NCBI RefSeq assembly: GCF_000247695.1
Contig: NW_004624865.1
Location: 2,195,377 to 2,259,376, forward strand
DNA: 64,000 nt
From: Heterocephalus glaber
Taxonomy: Eukaryota; Chordata; Mammalia; Rodentia; Bathyergidae
Direction of reading: 5' to 3'
The translations under genes and the position numbers were made by a program. Positions 11,721 to 23,715 of the stretch are shown in pieces. The first letter of the stretch is position 1, and each line of letters opens with the position of its first letter. A model generated the notes under the pieces. That model saw only the letters and a program-made list of their open reading frames with translations, was not told where the DNA came from and did no database searches.

Positions 11721-12985
11721 AAGGCTGCTTAGCTCACTGATTACCCAAACCGAGTGTCACATTGTAACCAAAATGCAACTTTAAAAGTTAGGTTTTTTTT
11801 TTCTTTTAGAATTAAGCAACTTCTCCAAGCATTCTCTTGCTAAGCATGTATCCAATATCCTCCCTCCTCTGAGCCCCCCAAAAGTGACAGAATGTGGGCA
11901 TCCAGCCCTAGGAGGCCACGGCCCGGTTTCCTTTCCATCTCACAAGAAGCTTGAAGATGACACAAAGACATGAAAGCGAATCTAAAGACATGCGTTGAAT
12001 CTCGCTGTTCCTCTTCTCTATTTTCCTCAACCATCAGTACACTGTAAGATTATGATTTGAGGCTAAGAGCCCCTTCATCGCCATGGAGCTAGCTTTGAAT
12101 AAATCTCCTCTTTTATTTTTTACTAAAATGAACGGCCTTCTTTGGCTTGATCAGCGGTGAGCCAAAGAACCTGAGTGTGCAAAACTAAGTGGCTGGTAAC
12201 AAGATGTTTCATCAGAGCCCATCTTCCAGGAGTAGAGAAGGTAAGTACAGTCCCCGTTACATGGCAAACAGTCTCTCTTTATGCTCTTTCAATAACTGAC
12301 CCCTTAGAAGAAGAAGGGAGAGTCTTTTCCAGTATTTTCTGTCCCAGAAATAATTAAACTGAGATTGGGGTGAGGTCTAGGATCAGAGCGATGATTTAGG
12401 GTGGGAATTTAATGGCTCTAGTGATAGTAAATTGAGCAGCAGGAAATGAAAGAAAACCTAGAAGCTGACATCTCCTTTAATAAATCATTATTTTGTTAAA
12501 TTAAGATTATCTAAGTGCCTCTGTCTGAAAGCCTAGAGTCTCATGGAGATTTCCTTCTTTTTGATAATTATATGTAAACCACCCAAACAGATTTCTTATT
12601 TCTTTTGATAAGTTTTTTAGCCATTTAAGGGTAGTTGGCGAGAATATATTTGATGTTTGGTGTGAAAGAGAAAGAGAAGTTCAGGATGCTGAATTCTGAA
12701 ACCTGGAATTCTGTAGGAGGAAAAGCCTTCAAAGAGAATAGTGATATATTATCTATGAAGTAAAAGCTTTTGATAAAGTTGGCCATGTTTCCAGAATGTA
12801 GCATTCTCCAGTTAGTTGTCTGAGATGTCTTATTCTGAGAGAATTTCTTTGTAAGAAGAAATATACTGGGATCTTTCTTCACTTTATCGTCCACTATTTG
12901 AACTGAAATAATTAAGCAGAATAATCTCTACCACTTGCAGAGTAAGTTGTTTACAGAAATATTTCAGTTCCAGAACTGATTCATT
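11721..12985. other. Non-coding stretch, nothing recognised
   Basis: Open frames at 12175-12357 and 12625-12894 lack domains or supporting signals. Confidence 0.35.
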
Positions 12986-12989
12986 TGCA

Positions 12990-13115
12990 CCATTCCCCAG
13001 TGCAGGTAAGGAACTCGGATTCAGCAAGATTATTAGTTTTACCCATGAACACATAATTAATAAAATTTGGGGCCAAGGAGATCATATGTTGGAACTCAAA
13101 TCCAGGCATAATTAT
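12990..13115 (+). mobile_element. MIR SINE, probable
   Basis: The string 'gaactcaaatccaggcata' preceded by 'atgaacacataattaataaa' resembles the MIR core and 3' part, at high divergence. Confidence 0.5.
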
Positions 13116-13664
13116 TTTCTATTCCAGGTACAACTGTCAATCTTTTTATATAAAATTCATTTAAATTAATTAAAATATTGAAAGATTAAAAAATATAATA
13201 GGGTGGACAAAATCAATGTAAAAGATAAAGACTTGTCTTCAAAAATATTTATATTTTTTTATATATTGCCCTTACATTTGAAAGACATTGCTACTGGTCC
13301 TAATATTCTTGGGCTTTGCTTTCCATTCTCTGTGCTAACCCTGAAGCGACAGTCTACAGTATGAGCTTTCATTGAAATATGCTATGGAAAAGTATTATTG
13401 ATTATTTACTTCTTTATTTTTAGCTAATGTGTGACTTTTTGTCTGATGCATGAAAATTTCCTTTTTATTCTGAAAATTCTGTAGTTTCCTCAGGGGAAGC
13501 TATGGACTTGACAATCTTGCATCCCAATTTCCTAGAGAAAGATATACTTTTATGGGTCCTCTTAATTTCGAGGAGTAACTTTTTCAGTGACATATTTTTG
13601 TTCTGCACTTCCATGCCAAGGATCTCTCTTATCTTACTCTCATTTTTGTAAAATAACTATTTCT

Positions 13665-13765
13665 GAGACTGCATGTCAGTCACTGTATTAAATTCCATGC
13701 ATTCATTGTCTTATTTAATGAGTGGAACAATCCTATAATTAACCTCATAACTAACCTTATTGTCA
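13665..13765 (+). mobile_element. MIR SINE fragment, probable
   Basis: 'cagtcactgtattaaattcc', 'tcttatttaatgagtggaac' and 'aatcctataattaacctcat' line up with the left and central MIR consensus. Confidence 0.5.
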
Positions 13766-14021
13766 CTTTATGGCTGCATGGCATAAGACACAAAAATATT
13801 CTGGTTCATGTGTATTCGAACTATAAATTATATACATGTGGTTTAATTCTCAAGTCATCTAATCCCCTAAATCCTTGCAGAGCTATGTACTTTAACATTT
13901 TACCTCTTAGTACTTTACTATATTTTGTTCTAATTGTTTACTTCAATTTGTGTCCTCTCTCTCTGATTGATCACAGCTGAGTTTATTTTATATGTATTGC
14001 TTCTAATGTGGTGTTCATCTT

Positions 14022-14216
14022 CTTTTTTTTTTTGGTACCAGGAATCGAACTTGGATCCTCCTGCTTGCAAGGCAGGCAGCGGAACCACTGAGCTAAATTC
14101 CCGGCCCCAAAAGACTTGAAGAAATGTTTTGTTTTGTTTTGTTTTGTACCGGGAATCAAACTCCAGTCCTTGTGCTTGCAGGGCAGGCAGCAGAACCACT
14201 AAGCTAAATCCCCAGC
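14022..14216 (-). mobile_element. Pair of ID SINEs (antisense) flanked by one target-site duplication
   Basis: Two ID copies in the same orientation (14022-14108 and about 14126-14216) are separated by a 17-bp non-ID linker. The right copy has a (TTTTG)n tail. The only short direct repeat I see is 'ttcatctt', which flanks the whole pair at 14014-14021 and 14217-14224. This suggests insertion as a dimer. The duplication is only 8 bp, so chance is possible. Confidence 0.8.
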
Positions 14217-14469
14217 TTCATCTTAATATTTATATTTTTGTCTGTAGTTTCCTAAACTTTGCTAGCAAAATTTGCTTACCATTTTCTTTATTTATTCCTT
14301 GATTCATTTCTTAAATAAATTATCTTTTTCTCAGTATCTTTGGATCCATATAAAGCACTTTTGCTGAACTACTTTTCTACTGTTTATTCTATTTTGATAA
14401 AAGGCAGCTGTCTTTCATTCATTTACTTTACTTTTTGTAATGTCCACATTATTTACACATAGAACTTTT

Positions 14470-14560
14470 GGGCTGGGGATTTAGCTCAGTGGTTCTGCCA
14501 CCTGCCTGGCAAGCACAAGGTCCCAAGTTCGATCCCCGGTACAAAAAAAAAAAAAAATAG
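14470..14560 (+). mobile_element. ID SINE
   Basis: Full-length copy with A-box-like 'ggatttagctcagtggttct', B-box-like 'gttcgatccccggtac' and an A tail. Flanked by a 9-bp duplication 'tagaacttt' at 14460-14468 and 14564-14572. Only slightly decayed. Confidence 0.95.
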
Positions 14561-14839
14561 TATTAGAACTTTCATGCTATAATTTCTTCATCTATTTCTT
14601 AGTTAAGAGTCACTTCCATTTGGGCCAAATCTATGAAGAGTTCCCTCATGCAAAGTGAAGGTAATCTATGATTTTTAATTTGAGCCTATATCCATTAGTA
14701 TTGTCATTAAATACATATTTTTGTTTATTATGGACTTTGCCTATCCCTGAGATGCAGCGTTTTTAGTGTTCATTATGGTGAAGACCCTGAGTTTGCAGGC
14801 TGTCTCTGAACCCAGACTATTGTCTTTAAGTAGTGCCTT

Positions 14840-15225
14840 TGCCACTTTTCTCACCATTACCACACATTACCAACACCCACAACTTAAAGGAGAGACGTTT
14901 GTTTGGACTCATGATCTCAGTCCCTGGTCAGCTGGCTCTGAGGCAAGAACAAGAAAGGTAGATGGGCACCATGGAGAAAAAGCAGCTCAACCAGAGGCAG
15001 CCAGGATGCAGAGGGAAATGGAGGAGTTACAGACGGGAATATACCCTTCTGGGTCGCCTCCATGTCCACCTCCAACCAGGCCCCACCTACTAAGAGCACT
15101 TGCAGCTATGAACTCACCCCTGGACGAATGCACTGATGAATAGAGCACCCCCAAGATCCAATCACCTTCAAGCAAGTGGGACCTTGTGTGTGTGTGTAGG
15201 AGGGGATTAGATTGAAACCTAGCAT
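14840..15225 (+). mobile_element. MaLR (ERVL-type) LTR, probable
   Basis: Matches the order of MST/ORR-like MaLR LTRs: 'cttttctcaccattacc', 'acttaaaggagagacgtttg', a GC-rich middle, 'caatcaccttcaag' and an end like 'gattgaaacctagca'. No target duplication confirmed. Overlapping open frames are incidental. No ERV internal region is next to it. Confidence 0.6.
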
Positions 15226-16950
15226 GTCCTTTTGACTGTGCAAGAGTACTCTATACATACATGCGTTCCATTATTTCTACTTCTAGAATAACTATTCTGC
15301 CTCATTTATCTTACATTTCATGACTGAGATACATAGGAAGAAGTTATAGAATTCCACCAAGTGTTATCAGGTAGCACTCCCATGGTAAAATTAAAAAATG
15401 GCACTCACAATACATTTATAGAACCACAGTTTTTGGAAGAGGAAATCTATACAAAGTGCTTGGAGGAATAGAATTGATACTAAAGTTGTATCATTGAAAC
15501 CCATGTAGTTAGAGCTAATGCAGCTCTGACTGATTTGGCTAGATGAATATCAAGAAAATAGTTGTATCTTCACCATTTTGCTGTAATTTTAATAAACACA
15601 TGATTCTGGAAGGAGAAACATAAAGAAAAGTTACAAGAATGTGTCTTCTAGAGTATCAAATGTTGAGATTCAACATTGTCTGCTTCATCTTGCTACCTAG
15701 GTCAAATTCAAAAGGTCTCAGGGCCTTGAATGTAGGATGTGACCCTGTGTTTAGGATTTCAGTGCTCACATTACTGGCAACATATTATTCATTCACAATC
15801 ACAGGAGATCTCTTATGAAGAGGAGACAGCTGGTATCCACGTTACTGAGGAGGATGAAAGGCAGAGGGGTCCTCTGTAATGATGGGCTATTAAGTACTCA
15901 CACTGTTTGAGATTCCTGCAGTCACTGCACATTTAAAAACAATTAAAATAAAATGATTGTCACCTTGAGGTCCCAGTAGCTTCTGAAACTGAAACTGGCT
16001 ATTCTAACATCAAATGTGGCACTACCAGCTGCTTCTCTGGAACTATAAAAGAAAAAAAATCAAAGCACACAATAAGCCTTCTTTATGATTTTTCAATGAC
16101 AATTCAGGGTTTTCAATTTACTGGGTAATATTTTCCACTCCAATATGCAAATGTTTGCAAATAACGCCCTATCCTATAAGACAGACTCATAATAAATGCA
16201 GATTTTAAAAAGAGTATTTCATATGGAATCTTTATGGAAGAAGTACTTCAGGGTAAAAAACTATACAATTCTTTTGTTCTTTGATCTTTATTCCTTTTTT
16301 CTCCTGTTAATTCTTAGTTCTTATTGAGGATCTGTTTTCCTATAGCACATAATCAGTACGTTTAAAACACTTTGCACCTGTTAAATACTGGATTAAAGTA
16401 CATAAATAAATGTAGGATGAGGAACACAGGTGTTTTTCTGACTCAATTAGTGCTTCTTTGTTCTAAACTCTTCTTTGACTTACAGTTTCTTTCTTAATTC
16501 AGAAGATGAAAATAAACCGCCCTTTGGCTATGAGGGGATCCCATGAAGGGCTCATTAGCTGGGTTCTAATTGGGACCTTTCACAACGCTATCGCTCAGGA
16601 TTGAAGGTGAAGCCAATGCCAGCAACAAATGAGGGAACAGAGAGCTCTAAAGTGGAATGGCTCAAAGTACTTCAGAGAAATTGGGGGAATGAGACAAACT
16701 TAGGACAAATTAAATGCACTTTTAATACAGGAGAAAGTAGGTGGTAAAATAGAAAGGCCTTGGGAAATTTGTGTTAGAACAAAGCAAATCAGTTTGACTC
16801 TTCCTCAGTTTTGCTTTATTTTCTTGGTTGGAATAAGTAATTGTCTAAATGAGTGATGCTCTGGGAAGTCCAACACCCATCCAGAATCTCTGCGATTGCT
16901 TGTTTCATTCTAGGTAGTGTGCTACACCAGGATGGCTTTGATATCCTATG
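15226..16950. other. Non-coding stretch, nothing recognised
   Basis: No substantial open frame and no repeat I can name; a short (GT)n lies at 15186-15197, just before this stretch. Confidence 0.4.
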
Positions 16951-17829
16951 TGATAGCTAACTGTTGTGTTAACTTGAGAATGAAATGCCCAACTGATTGG
17001 CTTAATTTAGTTCTGGGTGTGGCTGAATGAGTTTACTGAAGACAGAAGTCCGCCCTGGGTGTGAGTGGCACCAACCAATCAACTTATAGCCTGGGTGGAA
17101 TAAAAAGGGAAAGAAGAGGCAGACCCTGCTGTTTCTTCAGAGGAGCTCCAGTCTTTGCCTTTGCCTTGGAACAAAGTGCTTTGACTTCCAGCACAGACTC
17201 TTCACCCTCCAGCACAGACCCTTTGGCTTCCTGACGGACTCACGCCACTCTACAGTGAGCTCCAGTCCTTCAACTTCTGACTGGATTCTTTGGATCTCCA
17301 TTGTGCAAACAGTCTTTCTACAGTCTTCCACACCTTACTCTGCAGGAGGTCATTGTGAGCCTCCTTGTATATCAACAAGCATACTTATTTACAGTGGACT
17401 TCTGTTCCTGCAGCTAGGTCATTAAATGAATTGGTCATTAAATGAGAAATTGTATATAGTATATTCATTACAATACTCAAAACAAAGAAATGCTCCAGCT
17501 TGATGACTTTGCTTTTATTTGCATAACTCTTACATGCAGTACTGTAATGTGTAACAGAACATAAGATTACAGTACAGTACTGTGCAATACAATTGGCAAA
17601 AATACAGTACTGCACAAAAAAAAGACACTGAGGTTCTATAAACAAGACGTATAGAATTGTACATGAAAAAAAGAAAGACTGGTTTTAAGTTCAAAGGGAA
17701 TGTCATAAGTCCAACAGCCTGTCCCAAACCTAAGTCCAAACAGTCACTAAAGACATAGGTTATTAAATGAAGAATTTATATATGTATATATATCATATTA
17801 TATCTGTTCTCTAGTGAGCACTGATACAT
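16951..17829 (+). mobile_element. MLT2-like ERVL LTR, interrupted
   Basis: Starts 'tgatagctaactgttgtgt' and continues with 'ttctgggtgtggctgaatga', 'caaccaatcaacttatagcc' and 'ggaataaaaagggaaagaag', in the order of mammalian MLT2 LTRs. The 3' end appears to resume at about 17771 with TA-rich text and 'tctgttctctagtgagcact'. An insertion of about 380 bp separates the two parts. No coding remnants seen. Confidence 0.6.
17391..17770. mobile_element. Unassigned insertion within the MLT2-like LTR, possibly Tigger-like
   Basis: Begins 'cagtggacttctgttcctgc' after TA. A 16-bp motif 'taggtYattaaatgaa' occurs near both ends, in direct rather than inverted orientation. The middle has repeated 'acagtactg' words. 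The CAGTGG start and TA context hint at a Tc1/mariner (Tigger) non-autonomous element, but I cannot show inverted termini. Confidence 0.35.
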
Positions 17830-19139
17830 CCTTCTTCCCACAACATATGACACAGCAGTGGAGCTGTCTCTCTTATAGCCTCCTTGCATAATATTTGCCC
17901 CCAATTCAGCCCTTGATTTTTGTTTATTATATCAGTCAACCAGTGGATCATTTGTTGAATTGATGACTTCATTGCCACATGACCCATGACCCTGCTTGCT
18001 CTTTCTGTCCCCTTGACATTTCTGTAGTCTTATGCTCAACCTTGCTAAATCAATCTTAATAAGATGTGAAGGCCCAGTTCAGAGTTTAACTTCACCATGA
18101 AGCTTTTTCCAACCTTCCACCACCCAAGTAGAAATACTTTCTTCTTACCTCCTCAAAGCACACAAAAAGGGATGGGGATTTGGCTCAGTGGTGCCGCTGC
18201 CTGCCTCACAAGCACAAGATCCCGAGTTTGATCCCTGGTACCAAAAAAAAAACAAAACCCACACACAAATAGCATCCAATGTGTGACCTTATATCATGCT
18301 CATTAGGGAATAATATAATGATATAATATAATAATATAATGTGCATGTATCTATTTCTCAGGCAGGTTATGGGATAACTTCTGCATGGAAATGAGTATTA
18401 ATTACCTTTAGGAAGTTTTCTGTATTATCTTCAGCACTTAAACAGAGCAAGGCACATAAGAGAAAATAAATAGACATTTGTTAAGTGAATTCTTTGACCC
18501 TTAGGGAAGATATAAAATATTTCAGTCAAGATTTCAATCTTTTTTTCTAAAGCTAGTGTTGATTTCCTCTCAAGATGGTTTTGTCTATTTCACAGGATCA
18601 GCATTCTAGACTCAGATACCAACAATAAGCCAAACTCATATGGATAAATTCAGAATATATCATCTGGATATATTCAGGTGATAAAGCAATATGACCATGG
18701 TAAAGGCAAAACTATGACAAACTAGATACACATAAGAAAAAACTGTGTCTGATCAAAAAGCAACAGAGGCTCTGGTTGGTAAGTAGGTGCAGAATTATCA
18801 ACAATTCTGTTTCAGGACAGCAAGGAGGGTGTAGTCGTGCCATGTCCCATGACTACGCAGGTGACAGGCAAGTGGGAATCCTGCTGGGCTCAGGGAAGGA
18901 TGCAAAAGTGGTGGAAGAAATATTTAATTTATGAAATAATAATAGCAAATCATAATAATATTTATTATATATATTATATATTTATTATAATATATTTATT
19001 ATTGTATTTATTATATAGCATACATTATTCACAAAACTATACTGCATATCTGAAAAATATTTTAAAAGTATAGTATGACTGTCAATCTGTATGTGTGATA
19101 ATTAACTTTATACAGACTTATAAGATAAATATGTGAATC
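17830..19139. other. Non-coding stretch with AT-rich simple sequence
   Basis: Contains the ID at 18179-18259, ataat-type low complexity at 18308-18342 and a TTTATTA-type run at about 18950-19020. Confidence 0.45.
18179..18261 (+). mobile_element. ID SINE
   Basis: 'gggatggggatttggctcag' through 'gtttgatccctggtacc' plus an A tail. An 8-bp 'cacacaaa' lies on each side (18169-18176 and 18262-18269), although the site is A/C-rich, so this duplication is weak evidence. Confidence 0.9.
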
Positions 19140-19275
19140 TGATGCTGGGACACAAGTGGGGGAGTGGGAAGGAAGGGGAAAAAAGGTCTTGAGATATATT
19201 ATGCACATGTACCAACTTCCCGCAATGAACGTAATCATTATATACTGCAAACATACTAATAAAATGAAAAATATA
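19140..19275 (+). mobile_element. L1 3'UTR tail, 5'-truncated
   Basis: Purine-rich 'gggagtgggaaggaagggg' then 'catgtaccaacttcccgca', 'tgaacgtaatcattatatac' and 'catactaataaaatgaaaaa'. Same tail type as at 7600-7702 and 42270-42392. Confidence 0.65.
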
Positions 19276-19914
19276 GTGATTATAATGTTTTGCATAAAAA
19301 TTACCATAAATATATTTTCCCAAAAGTTGAGAATAAATCTAGGTAATAATGTGATTTGTATGTTTAAATCTTAGGATTACATCAATAATTCAACAAAGAA
19401 ATAAAGTAAAAAGATAGCCAACAAAGAAAGCCCCGGTAACAGATAGGTTGAGTAGGAATTTTGCCAAATATTTAGAGAAAAACTAACAACAGTTCTCACA
19501 GTATTTCAAAAAACAGAACAGGAGGGACCTCTTGCAAGTGAATTCTATGAGGCTAACATTATGCTGATCGCAAGAACAGACAAGGCCACCACAAAAACAG
19601 AAAACTGCACACCAGTATACCTGATGAGTATATAATAAAACAATTTCAACAAAATACTAGTAGATAGAATTCAATATCACATCAAAAACATCATTCCTCA
19701 TGATCGAGGGGGATTTAACCCAGATATAACAGGATAGTCAACATACACAACAATAAACATAGCTGCCACATCCCCAGAAAGATGAGAATAATATTGTCAT
19801 CTGCACAGATGGAGAAACAAGCATTCATTAAAATTCTACATCCTTTCATGATAACAACCTATAATAAATTAGGTATGAAGGGACCATAACTCAAGAAAGT
19901 AAAGATTACATAAG

Positions 19915-20002
19915 GGCCAGGGATTTAGCTCAGTGTTTCCACCACCTGCCCTGCAAGTGTAAGGTACCAAGTTCAATCCTTGGTACAAAAAAAAAAAAAA
20001 AA
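19915..20002 (+). mobile_element. ID SINE nested in L1
   Basis: 'ggccagggatttagctcagt' to 'gttcaatccttggtac' plus an A tail. 12-bp duplication 'agaWtacataag' (one mismatch) at 19903-19914 and 20003-20014. Confidence 0.93.
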
Positions 20003-20416
20003 AGAATACATAAGACAAACCCATAGCACCATAATATTAAATAAGGAAAGCTGCAATAATTTTTCAAGATGTAGAAAAAATGGGTGACCAATTGCACCCT
20101 GTTTATTAAGCATAGTACTGGAAACTTTAGCCAGAGAAATAAAACAAGAGAAAAATGTAGTATCCAATTTAAAAAGGGAGGAATTAAAACTGTCAGTATC
20201 TGAAGATGACTTATTATATATTGGAAATTGTAATGACTCAAAATAAATTGTCACTCTTGGAACTGACAAATGACTAAAAGTTGCAGGATACAAAATTAAC
20301 ATACAAAAAATCAATAGCATTTTTATACATGAGTAGCAAAATTGCTAAAAAAGACATCAAGAAATCTCACTCAAAATAACTACAAAAATATCTACGGATA
20401 AATTAAGGAAGCAACA

Positions 20417-20624
20417 TTTTTTTTCCTGTACTGGAAATTTAACCCGAGAGTTTTACATTGAGTTACATAAACAGTCCTTTTAAATTGTTTTTGTTTTTGT
20501 TTTAAATTTTGAGACAAGGTCTCCCCGAGTTGCTAAGTATCCTAGGCTGAGCTGGAACTTCTATGCTCTTGCCTCAGCCTCCCAGAGCACTGAAATTGCA
20601 GGCAGCCGCCACCACACTCAGCCC
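20417..20624 (-). mobile_element. B1-dID-type SINE (antisense) nested in L1
   Basis: Poly-T, reversed ID-like half ('cctgtactggaaatttaacc'), T-rich linker, then the reversed B1-like half ('ttgagacaaggtctccccga', 'gcctcagcctcccagagcac', 'gccgccaccacactcagcc'). Confidence 0.85.
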
Positions 20625-21172
20625 TGAGTGATTTTTACAATATAATTACTAAACACTGATGAAAGAAATAAAGAAAACACACAAAAATGAAAAGTCAGCC
20701 CACGTTCATGAGTTGGAAGAAATAATACTGTTAAAAGGTTCACACTTCCAAAAGTGATTTATAGATTCAATGAAAACCTCATGAAAATATCAATACCATT
20801 TTTCACAGATATAGGAAAAACAACTCTAAAAATCATGCAAAACTGCAAAAGACCTTGAATAGACAAAACAATCCTGAGTAAAAGGAGAAATCACAATGCC
20901 GACCTCAACACTGTACAGATCCACAATAACTACAACAGCATGACACTGGGATTACAATGAACCCATAGGGCGATGGAGCAGGATAGTGACCCAGGGGTTA
21001 AGGCCCACATTGACAGCCACCAAATCTTCTACAAAGTTGCCAAAAATACACATTGGCAAAAACACAATGTCTTCCATAAATGGTGCTGGGAAGAATGAAT
21101 ACTCACATGCAGAAGAATGAATCTAGGATACATTTCACCATACGCAAAAACCAACTCAAATGCATCCATGAC

Positions 21173-21550
21173 TGTGTTAGTTACTTTTCTCTCATTGCTG
21201 AGACAAAATACCAGACACCCAAAGTTAAAGGGGAAGGGGTTCATTTGGCTTACATTTCCTAGAGGTTTCAGTCCATAATCAGCCAACTCCAAGGCAGGGA
21301 CAACAAACAGGCAGGACAGAGCAGAAACAGCATGGAGCACACAAGGCAGCAAAGGTAACCAGAGAGTTAGCAGCTCTCCCTGTCCCTTTTATCGTATTCA
21401 GACTACTTAGGGCGGGCAGCACTCACACCCTTAATCCTAGTGTCCTTGAGCCTAGCATTGCATCAAGAATCAATTCCAGCTTCACACACTCTAGATCAAG
21501 CCTATGACCACATGAGGCTTTGGGGGGACATCTAGACTCAAATCATAACA
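21173..21550 (+). mobile_element. MaLR solo LTR nested in L1
   Basis: 378 bp, TGTGTTAGTTACTTTTCTC start and 'ctcaaatcataaca' end, flanked by a perfect 5-bp duplication ATGAC (21168-21172, 21551-21555). Five bases is the ERVL/MaLR target size. No internal retroviral sequence, so this is a solo LTR. The surrounding L1 is older. Confidence 0.88.
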
Positions 21551-22464
21551 ATGACCAAAATGTGAGACCTGAAACTATGAAACTTCTGGAGGAAAACATA
21601 AAGGAAAGATTCCAAGACAATGTACAGGCAACAATTTGAGCAGGATTCCAAATGAACAAGCAACAAGAGCAAAAATAGACAAACAGGATTGTGTCAAACT
21701 GAGAAGCTTTTGCATGACTGAGGAAGCAGTCAACAGAATGAAGAGATAACTTACAGAACAGGGGAAATCATTCACAATGAACTCAACCAACAAGGAATTA
21801 ATATCCAGAATATAATAGAAGGAATTTAGAGCACTCCATAGCAAAAACCCAAACAGTCTCATATAAAAATAGACCAATGATCTAAACAGCCATTTCTCAA
21901 AAATGAAGATATACAAATAGCCAAACGTTACATGAAATAAATGCTTATAGCATTAATCCTCAGAGAAATGAGTGAGGTATTTACCTTACACAGATAGAAT
22001 AAGCAATAATCAAAAAGGCCAAGATATGTACAAACAGAACACACAGTGTAGGTGGGAATATAAATTAGTACAGCTAAAATAGAAAACACTGTGGAGTTTT
22101 CTCAAAATAATAAATAAATAATGGAGAGCAACCATGAGATCGACCTATCCCGCTACTGGTATGCATCCAAAGGAAATTAAGTTACTAGGTCAAAGAGATG
22201 CCTACACATTTATTATGGCACTATTCACAACATCCAAAATATGGGATCAACTCAGGTGTTCATCAGTGGATGAACAGATAGAGAAAATGTGCTGTATAAA
22301 CACAATGCACTATGATATAGTGCTATAAAAATACTGAAATATTGTCATTTGGGGAACTTGGACAGAACTGGAAGATATTGTTAATTGAAGTAAGCCAGAT
22401 ACAGAAAGGTAAATGTTGCTTCAATTCATATTTAAAAGCTGATTTCCTAAAAGAGAGTAGGTTC

Positions 22465-22540
22465 AAAGGTGGAGGGGTGGCGGGGGGGGGAAGGGGAAAG
22501 GGAAGAAGGGAAAGGAAAAATTATGAGAAAGAAAAAAAAT
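22465..22540 (+). repeat. G-rich purine tract of the L1 3'UTR
   Basis: Includes a run of nine or more G and several GGG/GGGG blocks, homologous to the tract at 53630-53695. It lies right at the assembly gap. Confidence 0.75.
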
Positions 22541-22553
22541 GGAAACAAAGTCT

Positions 22554-23082
22554 NNNNNNNNNNNNNNNNNNNNNNNNNNNNNNNNNNNNNNNNNNNNNNN
22601 NNNNNNNNNNNNNNNNNNNNNNNNNNNNNNNNNNNNNNNNNNNNNNNNNNNNNNNNNNNNNNNNNNNNNNNNNNNNNNNNNNNNNNNNNNNNNNNNNNNN
22701 NNNNNNNNNNNNNNNNNNNNNNNNNNNNNNNNNNNNNNNNNNNNNNNNNNNNNNNNNNNNNNNNNNNNNNNNNNNNNNNNNNNNNNNNNNNNNNNNNNNN
22801 NNNNNNNNNNNNNNNNNNNNNNNNNNNNNNNNNNNNNNNNNNNNNNNNNNNNNNNNNNNNNNNNNNNNNNNNNNNNNNNNNNNNNNNNNNNNNNNNNNNN
22901 NNNNNNNNNNNNNNNNNNNNNNNNNNNNNNNNNNNNNNNNNNNNNNNNNNNNNNNNNNNNNNNNNNNNNNNNNNNNNNNNNNNNNNNNNNNNNNNNNNNN
23001 NNNNNNNNNNNNNNNNNNNNNNNNNNNNNNNNNNNNNNNNNNNNNNNNNNNNNNNNNNNNNNNNNNNNNNNNNNNNNNNNNN
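22554..23082. other. Assembly gap (529 N)
   Basis: Uninterrupted Ns. Open frames reported across it are artefacts. Confidence 0.99.
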
Positions 23083-23579
23083 ATTTTGAATAGGAAAAAG
23101 CAAACAAGATCAGTCATTAAATTCATAAAACTCTAAACTATAATTTCTAAACTAGTGGAGGGTTTTCTGAGAGAATCAACAATTGGCCTCCCCAAAGCAA
23201 ACAATATCTGTTTGTGGGAAGATCTAAAACACTAAATCAGGAACGCAAATGGATTTTTTTCTCCTTTGGTTAATTTTTAAATGCCGAAAGCAACCTGGCA
23301 TTACTCCTGACTGCATTTACAGTCTTGACAACCACCCTATATCGCCCCAGACAGCTTAATACCTGAGGATGAGGACTGATGCCTGAGACTGAGAGAAGTT
23401 TATTAGTCAAGTGCACCCAAGGGAAGAAGACACCACCTCGTTCAATGCCAGGAGAGTGGGGCTCAGGAACAGGGCCAATCAGCAGCAGCTCAGTGAGGCC
23501 AATTGTTGAAAAAAATGAGTACATTATGTATCTCTTACTGCACTTTGAACTTTAGGTCCATAATTTTATCTAATCTTTA

Positions 23580-23715
23580 TAGTGTTGATGGTGAACTATA
23601 TATTACTAGAATTTTACAGTGGAGTTAATGATAACATGCACAACATCAAATTCCCAAGGTGAGACATCTTGCCAAGCAGAATTTAGGATTCAAATGCTAC
23701 TTTGTTCCTAAAACC
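23580..23715 (+). mobile_element. MIR SINE, probable
   Basis: 'gaattttacagtggagttaa', 'cccaaggtgagacatcttgc' and 'tttaggattcaaatgctact' follow the MIR core in order. Confidence 0.5.

Larger units (their letters stand above)
19415..22553 (+). mobile_element. L1 element, sense, decayed, with three nested insertions and a truncation at the assembly gap
   Basis: Starts in ORF2 with 'acaaagaaagccccggtaac' and runs through the RT, the C-terminal region and into the 3'UTR purine tract at 22465-22540, where the gap begins. Stops and frameshifts are many, so it encodes no product. Nested inside are an ID (19915-20002), a B1-dID (20417-20624, antisense) and a MaLR solo LTR (21173-21550). L1 text resumes precisely after each insertion; for example 'gaccaaaatgtgagacctg' continues ORF2 after the LTR. 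The real 3' end is hidden in the Ns. Confidence 0.85.

Noticed and set aside
14470..14560. tRNA-like gene with A and B boxes
   Set aside because: It is an ID SINE: A tail, target duplication and many sibling copies in the window.
22342..23136. Long open frames (184-264 codons) on both strands
   Set aside because: They run through the 529-N gap and consist almost wholly of unknown residues.
23280..23510. Possible LTR fragment
   Set aside because: No termini, duplication or poly(A) signal could be established.
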